A stretch of 64,000 nucleotides of DNA from Nodosilinea sp. FACHB-141 (GCF_014696135.1 NZ_JACJPP010000003.1:62001-126000); one strand, 5' to 3'; positions 19,225 to 30,400 are shown, counted from the first letter of the stretch. The notes: generated by a model from the letters alone, not told the origin. Translations and numbers: made by a program.

Positions 19225-20586
19225 ATGGCCGGTTCTGCTCGTCAATATCACATCACCACCTTCGGCTGCCAGATGAACAAGGCCGACTCCGAGCGCATGG
19301 CCGGCATTCTCGACACCATGGGCCTCACCTGGACCGACGACCCCTACGATGCTGACGTGGTGCTCTACAACACCTGCACCATTCGCGACAACGCCGAGCA
19401 AAAAGTCTACTCCTACCTGGGTCGTCAGGCCAGACGCAAGCACGAAAACCCCGACCTGACGCTAATTGTGGCTGGGTGCGTCGCCCAGCAAGAAGGCGAA
19501 GCTCTGCTGCGCCGGGTGCCCGAACTCGACCTGGTGATGGGGCCACAGCACGCCAACCGCCTGCAAGACCTGCTCGAGCAGGTGTTCGACGGCAACCAAG
19601 TCGTCGCCACCGAAGAGGTGGACATCATGGAAGACATTACCAAGCCCCGGCGCGACAGCACCATCACTGCTTGGGTGAATGTAATCTACGGCTGCAACGA
19701 GCGCTGCACCTACTGCGTTGTGCCGGGGGTACGCGGCATCGAGCAGTCGCGCACGCCAGAGGCCATCCGCGCCGAGATGGAGGAACTAGGCCGCCAGGGC
19801 TTTAAAGAAGTGACTCTGCTAGGGCAAAACATCGACGCCTACGGCCGCGACCTGCCCGGCTCTACCGCCGACGGGCGGCACCAGCACACCTTCACCGACC
19901 TGCTGTATTTCGTCCACGATGTGCCCGGCATTGAGCGCATTCGCTTTGCCACCAGCCACCCCCGCTACTTTACCGAGCGACTAATTCGCGCCTGCGCTGA
20001 GCTGCCCAAGGTGTGCGAACACTTCCACATTCCCTTTCAGTCGGGCGACAACGACGTGCTGAAGGCGATGGCGCGAGGCTACACCCACGAAAAATATCGC
20101 CGCATTATCGACACCGTGCGCCGCTATCTGCCCGACGCTGCCCTCAGTGCCGATGCGATCGTCGGCTTCCCCGGCGAAACCGAAGAACAGTTTCAGCGCA
20201 CCATGGATTTGGTCAACGACATCGCCTTTGACCAGCTCAATACGGCGGCCTATTCGCCCCGCCCCGGCACCCCCGCCGCCCTATGGGAAAACCAGCTCTC
20301 TGAAGAGGTGAAGGCCGATCGCCTCCAGCGGCTCAATCATTTGGTGAATACGAAGGCGGCGGAGCGATCGCAGCGCTACGCAGGCCGCACCGAAGAAGTG
20401 CTAGTCGAAGCCGCCAACCCTAAAAACCCCACCCAGGTGATGGGTCGCACTCGCGGCAACCGCCTCGCCTTCTTCCCCGGCGATATTGCACTGCTGAAGG
20501 GCGAACTCGTGCCAGTCAAGATCACCGAAGTGCGCCCCTTTAGCCTGACGGGAGAACCCCTACGGGTGGCTGCGATCGCAGGCTAA
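19225..20586 (+). CDS. miaB: tRNA-2-methylthio-N6-dimethylallyladenosine synthase
   Basis: A 453-aa radical-SAM methylthiotransferase. It has the UPF0004 N-terminal domain with three auxiliary-cluster cysteines ([22 protein letters not shown]), the radical-SAM motif [10 protein letters not shown], and a TRAM RNA-binding domain at the C-terminus. It adds the methylthio group to i6A37 in tRNA. ATG 19225 was chosen: it gives the family N-terminus, while the open frame back to 19048 reads through REP DNA. Confidence 0.95.
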   Translation: MAGSARQYHITTFGCQMNKADSERMAGILDTMGLTWTDDPYDADVVLYNTCTIRDNAEQKVYSYLGRQARRKHENPDLTLIVAGCVAQQEGEALLRRVPELDLVMGPQHANRLQDLLEQVFDGNQVVATEEVDIMEDITKPRRDSTITAWVNVIYGCNERCTYCVVPGVRGIEQSRTPEAIRAEMEELGRQGFKEVTLLGQNIDAYGRDLPGSTADGRHQHTFTDLLYFVHDVPGIERIRFATSHPRYFTERLIRACAELPKVCEHFHIPFQSGDNDVLKAMARGYTHEKYRRIIDTVRRYLPDAALSADAIVGFPGETEEQFQRTMDLVNDIAFDQLNTAAYSPRPGTPAALWENQLSEEVKADRLQRLNHLVNTKAAERSQRYAGRTEEVLVEAANPKNPTQVMGRTRGNRLAFFPGDIALLKGELVPVKITEVRPFSLTGEPLRVAAIAG

Positions 20587-20880
20587 TCACTTTCGAGGGT
20601 TTGTCTAAGAGCAATCGAGGACACCATAATTTGCTAAGCGCAGGGGCTAGTGCTGCTGCGCTGCGTTCTCGTGCGATCGCTGTTTTAGCCCAATTATTGG
20701 GATTTCAGGCATAGAGGACGCGATCGCCCAATGCGGCTCGCCCAAGAGTCTCTAATTTCTGTGCCTTTAGCTACATTTCTGTGACCATGTCAGCAAAATA
20801 TGACAAAATACTTCCAGAGTATTTTTGCTTATCGACTGCGTTGAGCATTTAGGCGGTTAAGGGCTAACAGCGGCACCACT

Positions 20881-21411
20881 ATGAGACAGCTTAACTATCG
20901 ACCTGCACCTCGAACCCTGAGGCTGTTGCGCCCCTCATCCCATCAGCCCCGGTTCACCCACGGGCAAATTTTGACTTCCTACCTGTGCAGCTTTGTGGGT
21001 ATTGCCGTTTTGGCCTACCTCACGGTCTACACCGGCTATCCTTTAATCGCCGCTCCCTTTGGGGCTACGGCGGTGCTGGTGTTTGCCGTGCCCGAAAGCC
21101 CCCTAGCCCAGCCTCGCAACGTGATTGGCGGATGCGTGGTCGGGGGAGTAGTCTGCGTTGCCTGCGTCAGTCTCTTTGGCACTGCGCCCTGGGTGATGGC
21201 CCTAGCGGTGGCCACCGCCATTCAGCTGATGCAGCTCACCCACACCCTGCATCCCCCCGGAGGCGCTGTTGCCCTGGTGGGCGTCATGAGCAATGCCTCT
21301 TGGGATTTTGTCTTTACCCCCGTGTTGACTGGGGCGGTTTTGCTAGTGCTCTGCACGGTAGCCTTTAGCCGCTGGATTCCCGGCCGCCCTTACCCAAAAC
21401 ATTGGCTGTAA
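20881..21411 (+). CDS. HPP family membrane protein
   Basis: A 176-aa protein with four to five hydrophobic segments and the family signature THTLHPPGGAVAL (the HPP motif). A related chloroplast/cyanobacterial HPP protein has been linked to nitrite transport, so a role in nitrite or small-anion movement is possible, but nothing here proves it. The preceding about 290 bp are non-coding with no recognisable elements beyond HIP1 sites. Confidence 0.85.
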   Translation: MRQLNYRPAPRTLRLLRPSSHQPRFTHGQILTSYLCSFVGIAVLAYLTVYTGYPLIAAPFGATAVLVFAVPESPLAQPRNVIGGCVVGGVVCVACVSLFGTAPWVMALAVATAIQLMQLTHTLHPPGGAVALVGVMSNASWDFVFTPVLTGAVLLVLCTVAFSRWIPGRPYPKHWL

Positions 21412-21568
21412 AGCACTTATCTATCATGCTCTAAACAAAGCTCACTGTAAGTTATTTGGTTGAGACATTTCTCTTGGAAACATTCAAACGTTTGAATGTT
21501 ATTAGAGGTAGTTTCAATAGTTCAAAAGTCCCCGCACCTACCCTATGGGAAGCAAGCTCCACCCCCAG

Positions 21569-21651
21569 CCTCTCTCCTCTTTGGGAGAGGGGAGCCGCAA
21601 CCAAACTTCAAAGTCCTTCTCCCAGCTTGGGAGAGGAATTTAGGGAGAGGG
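21569..21651 (+). repeat. dispersed TCTCCC...GGGAGA hairpin repeat
   Basis: Two nested short hairpins (CTCTCC/GGAGAG at 21572-21589 and CTCCCA/TGGGAG at 21619-21633) in the 280-bp gap between the HPP gene and rsmD. Open frames across it encode only repeat-derived residues. It is similar in composition to the insertion at 5381-5445. Confidence 0.6.
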
Positions 21652-21691
21652 CTAGATTACGGCAAGAAAGCGTGTTTGTAGTCTACTGAAT

Positions 21692-22243
21692 TTAAGCAGT
21701 GGGTGCCTCAGGGGCATAAAACGCCAGGTAGGTTGTGCCGTAGTGCTTTTGACGCACCAACTCCAACCCAGGAACAGCGATCGGAACCCAGGCATCGGGT
21801 CGATGCTCCACAGCAATTTCCCCCGTAGGCTGAAGCAGATTTAGGCTCGCTACCCGTTCCAGAACAGGCAGGTACAGCTCGCTGTCGTAGGGCGGGTCGA
21901 AGTAAATGCAGTCGAAGGGTTGCCCGTGCAGCCGTGATAGCTGCTTCACCACATCGCCGCGAAACAGGCTGAAAGTTTGGTCGGGCTGAGCCACTTTTTG
22001 CCAGTTTTCGCGGGTAATGGTGTAGGCCTCGGGCGACTTCTCAATCCCTACCACTTCTGCCGCACCGCGACACAGTGCCTCGGCCCCCATCGCACCGCTG
22101 CCCGTGCACAGATCGAGCCAGCGGCAGTCGGTAATGCGCCCCTGCCAGATGTTGAACAGTGCCTCGCGCACCCGCGCCGAAGTGGGGCGGGTGTCTAGAC
22201 CGGGAAGGGTTTTAAGGGCGCGATTGCCGTAGATGCGCAGCAT
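21692..22243 (-). CDS. rsmD: 16S rRNA (guanine(966)-N(2))-methyltransferase
   Basis: A 183-aa SAM-dependent methyltransferase: RIYGNRALKTLPGLDTRPT start, SAM-binding LDLCTGSGAMGAEAL, and catalytic FDPPYDS (N-x/DPPY type). It methylates G966 of 16S rRNA in assembled 30S subunits. The start, ATG 22243, lies 3 bp after the hisH stop, so the two are co-transcribed. Confidence 0.94.
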   Translation of the reverse strand: MLRIYGNRALKTLPGLDTRPTSARVREALFNIWQGRITDCRWLDLCTGSGAMGAEALCRGAAEVVGIEKSPEAYTITRENWQKVAQPDQTFSLFRGDVVKQLSRLHGQPFDCIYFDPPYDSELYLPVLERVASLNLLQPTGEIAVEHRPDAWVPIAVPGLELVRQKHYGTTYLAFYAPEAPTA

Positions 22244-22246
22244 GGG

Positions 22247-22891
22247 CTAGGCCACAGCCATAGGGGTTTGGGCTTTGACCAGGGCAACGAAGTTAGCCAG
22301 CATAACCAGGCCAGCGGGGGCAGACTTTTCGGGGTGATACTGCATAGCGAGGATGTTGTCTTGGGCGATCGCCGCCGTCACGGTTTGACTGCCGTGGGTT
22401 GTCGTCGCCGCATTCACCGCCGGGTCGCTCGGTTCAGCATAGTAGGAGTGCACAAAGTACACCCAGTCGCCATCGCTTACCCCCTGCCACAGGGGGCACT
22501 GGGGCTGTGTCAGCGTCAGCTGATTCCAGCCCATGTGGGGGATAGCAATGTCTGGCTCTTTCTGAAATTTCTTAATGCGTCCGGGAATGATGCCCAGCCC
22601 TGGCTCTACCCCTTCGTCGCTGCCGTCGAACAGCAGCTGTAGGCCCAGACAGATGCCAAGGAAAGGTTTGCCCGATGCGATCGCCGCTTTGATCGGCTCC
22701 ACCAGCCCCTTCTCTCGCAGGTGCCGCATCGCTGGGTCAAAGGCCCCATCACCGGGCAGTACTAGAGCATCGGCCGCCTCTAGATCGGCCACCACGTCAG
22801 TGATCTGCGGTGTCGCCCCCGCCAGTGCCAAACCTTTGCAGGCCGAGTGCAGGTTGCCCATGTCGTAATCAATCACGGCAATATTAGCCAT
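22247..22891 (-). CDS. hisH: imidazole glycerol phosphate synthase, glutaminase subunit
   Basis: A 214-aa class I glutamine amidotransferase: start NIAVIDYDMGNLHS, nucleophile Cys in GICLGLQLLF, and catalytic His/Glu in MQYHPEKS. It supplies ammonia to HisF in histidine biosynthesis. The hisF partner is not in the window. It is followed almost immediately by rsmD. The promoter region contains an STRR tract and an inverted repeat. Confidence 0.95.
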   Translation of the reverse strand: MANIAVIDYDMGNLHSACKGLALAGATPQITDVVADLEAADALVLPGDGAFDPAMRHLREKGLVEPIKAAIASGKPFLGICLGLQLLFDGSDEGVEPGLGIIPGRIKKFQKEPDIAIPHMGWNQLTLTQPQCPLWQGVSDGDWVYFVHSYYAEPSDPAVNAATTTHGSQTVTAAIAQDNILAMQYHPEKSAPAGLVMLANFVALVKAQTPMAVA

Positions 22892-22940
22892 ACATGCTCC
22901 TGCGCTCTGGCGTCGGGGTTTCTACAGACTCTATCCTACC

Positions 22941-22994
22941 TGGGGATGGGTAAGGGGTGGATGAGTAGAGGGTGGATGGGTAGGGGGTGGGGGG
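22941..22994 (-). repeat. STRR tract (GGTGGATGGGTAGG units)
   Basis: Purine-rich tandem GGGTGGATG/GGGTAGAG units between hisH and the C15 peptidase gene; the reverse complement of the unit in arsJ and the 5-oxoprolinase gene. Confidence 0.7.
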
Positions 22995-23000
22995 AAAGTT

Positions 23001-23050
23001 TTAAGGGTTGAGTTTGAATGCTTTCTGTACATGCAAAACTCAACCCTTAA
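23001..23050. repeat. 15-bp perfect inverted repeat
   Basis: TTAAGGGTTGAGTTT (23001-23015) and AAACTCAACCCTTAA (23036-23050) form a hairpin with a 20-nt loop, next to the STRR tract. It probably belongs to a dispersed repeat family. Confidence 0.7.
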
Positions 23051-23112
23051 GATTCAAAACTAGCTTATTACTCTGCCACTCCCTTATCTTCCCCACCTCC
23101 CTCACCCCTCCC

Positions 23113-23628
23113 ATGCTCCTCACCACCTTCGCTCCCTGGCGGGCCCACCAGCCTTCCAACGCCGCCGATGATCTGGTTGCTTATCTGCAACAGCAGCAGC
23201 AGATTCCTCCCGGCACCACTGTGCTGCGCCACATCCCGGTCAGTTTTGAGCTGGCCCCCATTCGAGTGATGGCTAAGCTGGTCGAACTGCGATCGCCGAT
23301 GGTGGTGTGCTGCGGCATGGCCGAGGGTCGTAGCCACCTGCACTTGGAGCGCTACGGTAAAGGCAAGGATATAGCGCTAGAAAGCTCTCTGCCGTTGGCG
23401 GAGCTGCTAGTCAACACCCACCTCAGCGGCATTAGCGACGACGCGGGTACCTACGTCTGCAACCACCTGTATTACCGGCTACTGGAGGCGATCGCCCAGC
23501 ATCGCTGGCCCGTCCAAGCCCTCTTTGTCCACATTCCACCCCTGAGCCCGGCAACGCGCCCTATATTTGCCCACGACCTGGCTCTCATACTAAAACGGCT
23601 GGCCGTATTGGCCAGCCGTTCTGCGTAG
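23113..23628 (+). CDS. pyroglutamyl-peptidase I-like protein (peptidase C15 fold)
   Basis: A 171-aa protein beginning MLLTTFAPWRAHQPSNAADD. It shows the C15 layout: Glu in CCGMAEGRS, Cys in GTYVCNHLYY and His in ALFVHIPPL, matching the Glu-Cys-His catalytic set. It is shorter than classic Pcp (about 210 aa), so its substrate may differ. ATG 23113 was chosen; the frame back to 23008 runs through repeat DNA. A strong stem-loop lies in its last codons. Its product, pyroglutamate, would be the substrate of the 5-oxoprolinase 16 kb away. Confidence 0.8.
   Translation: MLLTTFAPWRAHQPSNAADDLVAYLQQQQQIPPGTTVLRHIPVSFELAPIRVMAKLVELRSPMVVCCGMAEGRSHLHLERYGKGKDIALESSLPLAELLVNTHLSGISDDAGTYVCNHLYYRLLEAIAQHRWPVQALFVHIPPLSPATRPIFAHDLALILKRLAVLASRSA
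23592..23620 (-). terminator. terminator of the surface operon, embedded in the convergent gene's 3' end
   Basis: AACGGCTGGCC / 5-nt loop / GGCCAGCCGTT is a perfect 11-bp GC-rich stem. Read on the minus strand it is followed by TTTTA, and it begins 23 nt after the stop of the last surface-operon gene. It also encodes the last residues of the C15 protein. Confidence 0.7.
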
Positions 23629-23642
23629 GATGAGGTGAGCAA

Positions 23643-25318
23643 TTAGTTCACGGTAGTTTGAAAGCGGATTAGCCCCACCTGGTTGGCGTTTACCGGCCCT
23701 ACCGTTACCACCACGGCGCCGTTATTTTGGTTGGCACCACAGACTGCGGGCAGGGCCGCTCCTGGCGGGAAGAAGGTGCCAGGGTCGCCGTCGTCGGCGC
23801 TGGTGTAGGTGACTGCTGGCCCCGGCGGACTAGAGGATGCGATCGCCTCAATGCCCAACCCCGGCCCGTAGCCGTCGGGGTTAAAGGTCGTCCCCGCTGG
23901 AATTTGGTCGCACACCACTACGCCGGTGACGCCAATGGTGTCGGTATTGGTCAAATAAATGGTGTACTCAATACCATTACCGGTCTGCACAGGCGGGTCG
24001 GCAATGGTAATTTGCCCCTGGCCCAGGTTGTTGTTGCGGAGTAGATCAATATCGCGGCCGGCGCCCAAAACTTGGCTAAAGTCGGGCAGAGTCGCCGGCC
24101 CCAGCAGGTCGGTAACCCGCTTCACTAGCGAGAAACCCCCGGTTCGTCGAATCAGACCAAACCCCCCGGCAATTAGGTCAAGACCGCCGACTGCATTAGC
24201 TCCCGTAGTGTTAGTAGGAAAAACAGTCGTGTCGAAGAAATTGACCAGCTGTGCACCTGACCCATTCACGTCAACGGCAAACAACGAATACCCAAAAATA
24301 GGATTTGCGTTGTCAGGGGCCGTCACTAAAGAATTGATGGGGAAAAAGATACCCCGCACCGGCTGAGCCCCTACCACGTGAGACGGCCTAAACAACGGTG
24401 GCGTAGAATCGTTTAGATCGTCCCACCGCATCACGGCCGATGCTACCTGGACGTCGTTGCTGGCCCCCCAGTTCGCGGTAGAAATATTAATTAGAGGGCC
24501 ATAGGCCGCTGGAGCCCCATTCCCGTCTAGAGCCGTGATCGCTGCAATTTTAAAGGCGTCATTACCGCCCCGCTCCAAAATCAAAAACCCTACATTCCCT
24601 TGGTCGGCAACGGGAACCAAGATGCCGGGAGCCGTGATGATGTAGTCGATTCTCTCAATGTTGTTGGCGGTCTCCTGGCCATTTTGCTCAGGAGCCACCT
24701 CCGGTACATTGTTGAAAACGTTGTCAATACCCCGGTTGATGATATTGCTCAGCATGGCCTCTTCAATGCCTGCGACCTGACCAGGGGCCAGGGTGAGCGC
24801 GTCGGGGGTGACGGTCGTTTGCTCAAAGAAGAGCAGCTGACGGTTGGGCAGATCGGCATCGACATTGCGACGAAACACGATCTGCTGGGCTAACCCTACT
24901 GGCGGCAGTAGATCTGTGGCAGGCTCAAACCGAGTACCGGCAGCAATCACAGCGTTGAGCACAACATTGTTCTCAGCCCCAAAGGTGAGGTCGGTAACAG
25001 CCTGCGGGTCGTCGCAACCGTTAAAGGAGTTGGGATCACACGGTGTGGTGTAGGGCGTATCGGGGAAAGGACTGGGAGTAGCAAGTTGCTCAGTAAAGAT
25101 CAACTGATCAACCCCAACTGGAGGAGCAAGCTGAGCAAAGGCCGGGGCGGCCCCTCCAAGCACAGTCGCTAGGGCCAGCGCAACCCCGGCCATCAAGCCA
25201 GCCGAGCGCACAACCCAAGGCAGAAGCGTCACAGGGATCCTTGGTTGCATCTGGGGTTTAGCAAACTGTGGCATGACAAACATGGTTAAAGACGAATACG
25301 GCAATTGCGGGTCATCCA
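23643..25318 (-). CDS. secreted DUF11-type surface protein
   Basis: Last gene of a four-gene surface operon. The product has a long signal peptide (hydrophobic SAGLMAGVALALATVLGG, then APAFA as cleavage site) and an exported body ending in a DUF11-like beta-sandwich (GNGIEYTIYLTNTDTIGVTG, VCDQIPAGTTFNPDGYG). Such domains are cell-surface stalks. The start is uncertain: ATG 25318 lies 12 bp after the upstream stop, with ATG 25283 and 25274 also possible. None has a clear Shine-Dalgarno, so translation may be coupled. The middle 300 residues match nothing I know. Confidence 0.7.
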
Positions 25319-25329
25319 TGGCTCGGGTT

Positions 25330-27408
25330 CTACTCAAGCTGGAGGTCGGCCTCTTGATTCACGAAGATAATATCGAGGCCGCGCACGTCGGTGAAGATAA
25401 ACTCCACTCGGCGATCGCGGGCATAGTCTACGCGGCCGCTGCCCTGGCTGCGGCGCTGAGTCTCACCAAAGGGCACAATTCGCATGCGCTCTAGGGGTAC
25501 CCCCTTGCGAATGAGGTACTCGCGGGCGGCCAAGGAGCGGCGTTCGCTGAGGGCCAGGTTGTAGGCATTGCTGGCACGGGGGTCGGTGTGGCCGTGTAGT
25601 TCCACCGTGAGAAAGGGATATTCCAGCAGGGCGGCGGCAATCTGGTCGAGCACCCCAGCGCTCTCGGCGCTAATGTTGGAGCGATCGAGGGCAAAGTGCA
25701 CATTGCGCGGAATTTCTAGGCGCAAGGGCTCCAGCGGCGGCGGCGGCTCCACGGGCGCAGGTGGCGGCGTGGGTGGATCACAGCTAGGGGGTTCCACCGG
25801 GGTGGCAGGCAGGTCAGGCTGGGTGCCATCAGCAGCGAGCACGGCCGCCACGGCGGCGGGTTCAGAGGTGCCCCACTCGGGGTCAGTGGCGATCGCGCTC
25901 ACCCGAGTACCGGGCGGCAGTGCCAGACTGGCGCTGAAGGTGCCCTCAGGGCTGGCGCTCACCGTTCCCAACGGCTCAGTCAGCGGACTGTAGGGAAAGT
26001 CATCTTCCGTCACGCGGTATAGGTCAACCTCGCTGCCGGGGTCGGCAGTTCCCGTGAGAGTGACCTCCGCTGCGCCGCTGGCAAAGCTATAGGCGTCAAA
26101 CTGAGGGGCGTTGATGGCGGCGTTGCCGGTCTCGCGGCGGCGGTGGTGCGAGTTGCGCGGCGGGTTCGGCCCATCCCCCTTTTGAAAGTCTTGAACCTCT
26201 GTGTTGCCCTGGGTGTTGAGGTCGATGGCCAGACCGTCTAGCTCGGCGTAGCGGTTGCCGCGAATTTGATTGCGGTGGCTGAGGGGGTAGGCCGTCACCG
26301 CCACCCCTGGCCCTGGCTGGTAGCCAATAAAGTTGTCGCTGAGCTGGTGGTCATTACCCATCAGGTACACCGCCGCCCGCTCAAACCGCCGCCCGTTGTA
26401 CTGAATAGCGTTGCCTGAGATTTGGGTGGCCCCCTCCGACTTAAACAAATAGATGCCACTGCCGTCGTTGGCGCAGATCAGGTTGTCGGTGATGGCGCTG
26501 GCAGCGATGGTGCCCTCTAAGCGAATAGCATCGGGCATACCGGCCAGACCGTTGCCGATGATAGCGTTCTCGCTCACCTGCAAGCCATCGGCCCGAAAGC
26601 CCGTAATGATGGCGCTGCCGTCGTGGTTTTGAATGCGGTTGTTGCGAACCGTGGTCTCCACGGCGTTAAACACCGTCACCCCAAAGGCCGAGGGCACCGT
26701 GGGAAACTCGCCATCGGGGGGCAACCCCAGCCAGTTTTGCTCAATCACTACCCCGCGCGGAGCCAGGTCAGGCTGATCGAGACGAAACAGCTCCAAAGCC
26801 GGGCTGAGGGGGCTAGCGTCCACCGGGGGCGCCAGGGCGCTGATGAAAATATCGGAAGGCGGCGTGGTCTGGGTAGCACGCTCGCTGGTGCGAAATCCAT
26901 ACAAACTCAGCCCCCGCACTGTCACCCCATCGGCGGCGATCGTGAGGCCGCGAGCCACCTCGCTGCCCTCTGCCACCGTTAGGCTCACCACTGGCGCAGC
27001 CGGAAACTTAGGGTCGTAGGTGACTTCGGCGTCATAGCCTGCCTGAGTGGTGCCGTCGATCACCAGCTCTGGAGCCACAATCTCAGGCAGTAGATCGACT
27101 AGGGCGATGGTGGTTTGCCCCGCCGACAGGTCAAAACCAATCCGCGATCCTTGGCCCGCCGGTAAAGGCTGCACTAAGGCTTGCTCTGCCTCACTCAGTT
27201 GCTCAGGGATAAGGCTGCCATTGGCCAGCTCAATCGCCTCCCGCAGCGTCAGCCCTTGGTCGGGCTGCACCGGTCCATCCTCAGCGCTGGTTACCCGCAT
27301 GCTGTAGGTTGCCAAGGCTGACTGTCCTAAGGCCGGGGCGATCGCCAAGCCCACAGCTGGCAGGCCCAGAGCGATCGCACCATATCCGATCCACCACCGT
27401 TGATTCAT
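25330..27408 (-). CDS. beta-helix protein with C-terminal OmpA peptidoglycan-binding domain
   Basis: A 692-aa exported protein with signal peptide. Residues about 140-400 are right-handed beta-helix repeats of the NosD/pectate-lyase type (VRNNRIQNHDGSAIITG, ISGNAIQYNGRRFERAAVYL). Then come a bacterial Ig-like segment, a Pro-rich linker (about 550-580), and an OmpA-like domain (VELHGHTDPRASNAYNLALS, then RRSLAAREYL and the Arg that binds peptidoglycan). It would anchor the complex to the cell wall. The ATG overlaps the upstream stop (ATGA) behind a strong AGGAGGTGAGGA. Confidence 0.82.
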   Translation of the reverse strand: MNQRWWIGYGAIALGLPAVGLAIAPALGQSALATYSMRVTSAEDGPVQPDQGLTLREAIELANGSLIPEQLSEAEQALVQPLPAGQGSRIGFDLSAGQTTIALVDLLPEIVAPELVIDGTTQAGYDAEVTYDPKFPAAPVVSLTVAEGSEVARGLTIAADGVTVRGLSLYGFRTSERATQTTPPSDIFISALAPPVDASPLSPALELFRLDQPDLAPRGVVIEQNWLGLPPDGEFPTVPSAFGVTVFNAVETTVRNNRIQNHDGSAIITGFRADGLQVSENAIIGNGLAGMPDAIRLEGTIAASAITDNLICANDGSGIYLFKSEGATQISGNAIQYNGRRFERAAVYLMGNDHQLSDNFIGYQPGPGVAVTAYPLSHRNQIRGNRYAELDGLAIDLNTQGNTEVQDFQKGDGPNPPRNSHHRRRETGNAAINAPQFDAYSFASGAAEVTLTGTADPGSEVDLYRVTEDDFPYSPLTEPLGTVSASPEGTFSASLALPPGTRVSAIATDPEWGTSEPAAVAAVLAADGTQPDLPATPVEPPSCDPPTPPPAPVEPPPPLEPLRLEIPRNVHFALDRSNISAESAGVLDQIAAALLEYPFLTVELHGHTDPRASNAYNLALSERRSLAAREYLIRKGVPLERMRIVPFGETQRRSQGSGRVDYARDRRVEFIFTDVRGLDIIFVNQEADLQLE

Positions 27409-30400
27409 TCCTCACCTCCTGGGGCAGTGCCCGTTGCATCGGCCTCGGGCCTGTCGATCAGGGCCGCCTCATCCACGTAAGACTCTTGCTGCTGAGGGGG
27501 CGACACCGGCTGCACCCCAAAGCGGTTAAACAGCTGATTCACCTTGGCGGTAATGCCAAAGTAGGGGCCGCTGGCCGACCGATAGCCACCGCCGCCCACA
27601 AAGGAGCCGTCGCTAGCCCCGCCAAAGCTGTAGCCCAGACCCAGCCGCACATCTGGAGTCAGGTAATAGCCCGCCTCCAGGGCAAAGCCGGTTTCGTTGT
27701 AGCCGACCACCGGCTGTCCTAGCCAGCGCACCTCGGCTCCCACATCCCAGCGGTAGGCAAAGCGATAGGTGGCCCGCGCCTGAGCTAGGTGAATGCTGTT
27801 CGAGAAGCCAATGTCCTGGGCGAGGTTGGCGGTGCTGTAGCGCAGGCCGTACTTGCCGTAAAACTCCCATCGGTAGTTGGGGGCGTAGATGCCCTCCAGC
27901 GATAGGGTGTGGTCTTGGGCCTCTGAGCTGACGCCCTGCAAGATGCTGTTGGGGGTGCTGCTGGGGTTGTTGCGAAACTCGTAGCTCAGCAGGCCGTTGA
28001 ACTGGTCGCTCACTGGGTTGCGGTAGGCCAGCCCCAGCCGCAGGGTGCTCGAATCCCCCAGCTGATCGGTGATCGTCTGGTTGGCAAAATTGCCCATTTC
28101 AAAGCGGGCCAAGCCCGTGAGCGCATCGGTAATGCGCCCGGCGGCGGCGGCCCCCAGCACCAGATTGCTCGAACCCGGCGAATCGCGATACTCAATGCGT
28201 CCGCTGGCCTGCCAGTCAGGGTTGTCGGTGTACTCCAGCCCGACTGAGTACACGGTGGAGGCCTGGAGCCCGAGACCCGAAGCCCCTTGGCCCACGGCAA
28301 AGGGTTGGGCAAACTGCTGGCCCAATCCAGTGAGGTTGAAGGCATCTCCAAAGATACGCTCAAAACCAAAGGTGGCCCGCAGTCCAGGGGCCAGTGTCAG
28401 CCGGTGGTTCAAGCCAACCGCCCCCTGGCCAGTAATGCCGTTGTAGCCCCCCAACAGCGAGTAGCGGTTGGTCAGGGTGGTGTTGTCGTCGAGCTGGTAG
28501 TCAACAATGGTGTCGAGGCTGGTGATCGAACTCGGCCCCTGCACCCCCGACAAAAACTGCTGAGCCAACCGCAGGCTGACGCCGGGCTGCACGGCCCACT
28601 CTAGACCAACGGTATTGCGGGTCGGGTAGAGGGGGTCACCGGCGCTCAAGTTAATCTCACTCTGGGCCAAAGCGCTCAAAGTAGCGGTCAGCGGCAGGTT
28701 GAGCCGCGACACCAGCTGGTTGGCGTCGGTGGAGAAGTTGGTCAGGCGGTCTTCACGGGAGCGATTGACGAAGTCTACTCCCAGAGTGGCGCTGCCGATC
28801 TGCTGCACAACACCGGCGCGAATTTCGGTGAGGGTGTTGTCGACGACCCCGCCTCGCACCGGGTTGAAGCCGGGCTGGAACAACCCGATCGCAGTGGTTT
28901 GCACGGCTACGGCGTTGCCCACGTTGCGTTCTTGATCGACCAGGGCCCGCAGCTGAGTTTGCGCCCCTACCTGGGCCCGTACCTGAGCACCCCAGCGGGT
29001 CTGGCCGGGGCTAAAGCTGCTAGTAGCGGTGTTGTTAAACCCGCTGTCGGTAGAGCGGTAGTAGGCTTGGCCGGTGATGCCCTCAAAAGGGGTGGCGCTC
29101 AGCTCAACGCGATAGGCATTGCCTTGGTTGTTGGTCGCCCCGGTATTAAAGGAGGAGCGGGCATATTCGCCTGTCACCTGGCCCAGATCGCCCAGGGGCC
29201 ACTGGAAGTCAAAGCCGTAAAGGGTAAAGTCTTGGGCTCCCTGGTTTTCGGTCAGCAGTGTGGCCCCGACTACGCCGCCGCTGTCGCCCTGGGGGCGGTA
29301 CTGCAAGCGCCCCGCATAAAGACTGCCCCGCACCGAGGCATCGTCGACCTGGTAGGTGACGACAATGCGGCGCACTAGGGTAGTGCCCAGGGGGTTGAGG
29401 TCGACGGCCCGCACCGGCTGGCGAAAGAGCAGGGTGCCGCGATCGTAGTCGATGTCGTAATCGACGCCGCGATAGAGCGGCGTACGCTCCAGCACCGTGC
29501 CGGGGCGGTTAAATTCCTCGGCCTCGATGAACACGTTCTCACTGCCCCGCAGCACCAGCCGCCGCGACAGGAAGTAGTAGCCGCTGGTGCCATCGGGGGC
29601 AATGGTGTCGCGTTGGAAGGGCCGCACGTTGTCGCCATACATGGCGGTCAGCTGGAGGCCGTTGCCAAAGGTGTAGTTGCCCTTAAAGCCGTGCAGCTCG
29701 CGCACGGTAGCAGTGAACTGCTGCGACTCTCCAGCAAACTCCTGGGTGCCGTAGTCGCCCCACATGAAGTAGTCAGGGTCAGCGTCGGGGGCCAGCGAGT
29801 CACGCTGAAAGCGCAGGTACAGGCTGTCGATTGACTCGGTGAGAAAGTCGGTGGTGGAGCTGTCGCCGTAGACGGGGTAGGTCTGGTCGCAGGCCTGCAC
29901 ATCGCGGTAGAGGCTGTTGCCATCGCAGCGATCGTTGAGGCCGCGGGTGTTGTTGTAGGCCCCGGTAAACGACCAATCGCCCAGAGCACCCGTAGCAAAC
30001 AGCCCGGTGGTAAAGCTCACCTCGACGTCTTGGTTAAGGGAGTCGGTGCTGAGAAAGTCTCTGAAGCTACCCAGCAGATTGGTGCCACCCCGGCCGATGC
30101 GGAAGTCGACGACCCCAGAAATGATGGTGGGACGTAGGTCGGTGACGAAGCTGACCTGCGTGGTGGCCTCTAGGGCAGGGTAGTCCTGGCGCAGCGTGGG
30201 GTCAAGCTCGCGTAGGGTGCGAGAATCGACCATGGCCTGCACGGTAACGGACTGGGCATCGAGGGTCGATCGCAGCCGCGCCTCAAACAGACCCTGTCGA
30301 GCCAGAACCTGAAACCCGCTGCGATCGCTGTCGTAGTCAGCCCCAATAAACTCGCCAGCGCTGCTGGTCAGAGTCACCACCAAATTGTCGTCGAGGGGCT

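Noticed and set aside
21456..21689. 77-codon open frame between the HPP gene and rsmD
   Set aside because: It is made of TCTCCC/GGGAGA hairpin repeat DNA, and the peptide is Ser/Pro/Leu-rich with no ribosome site.
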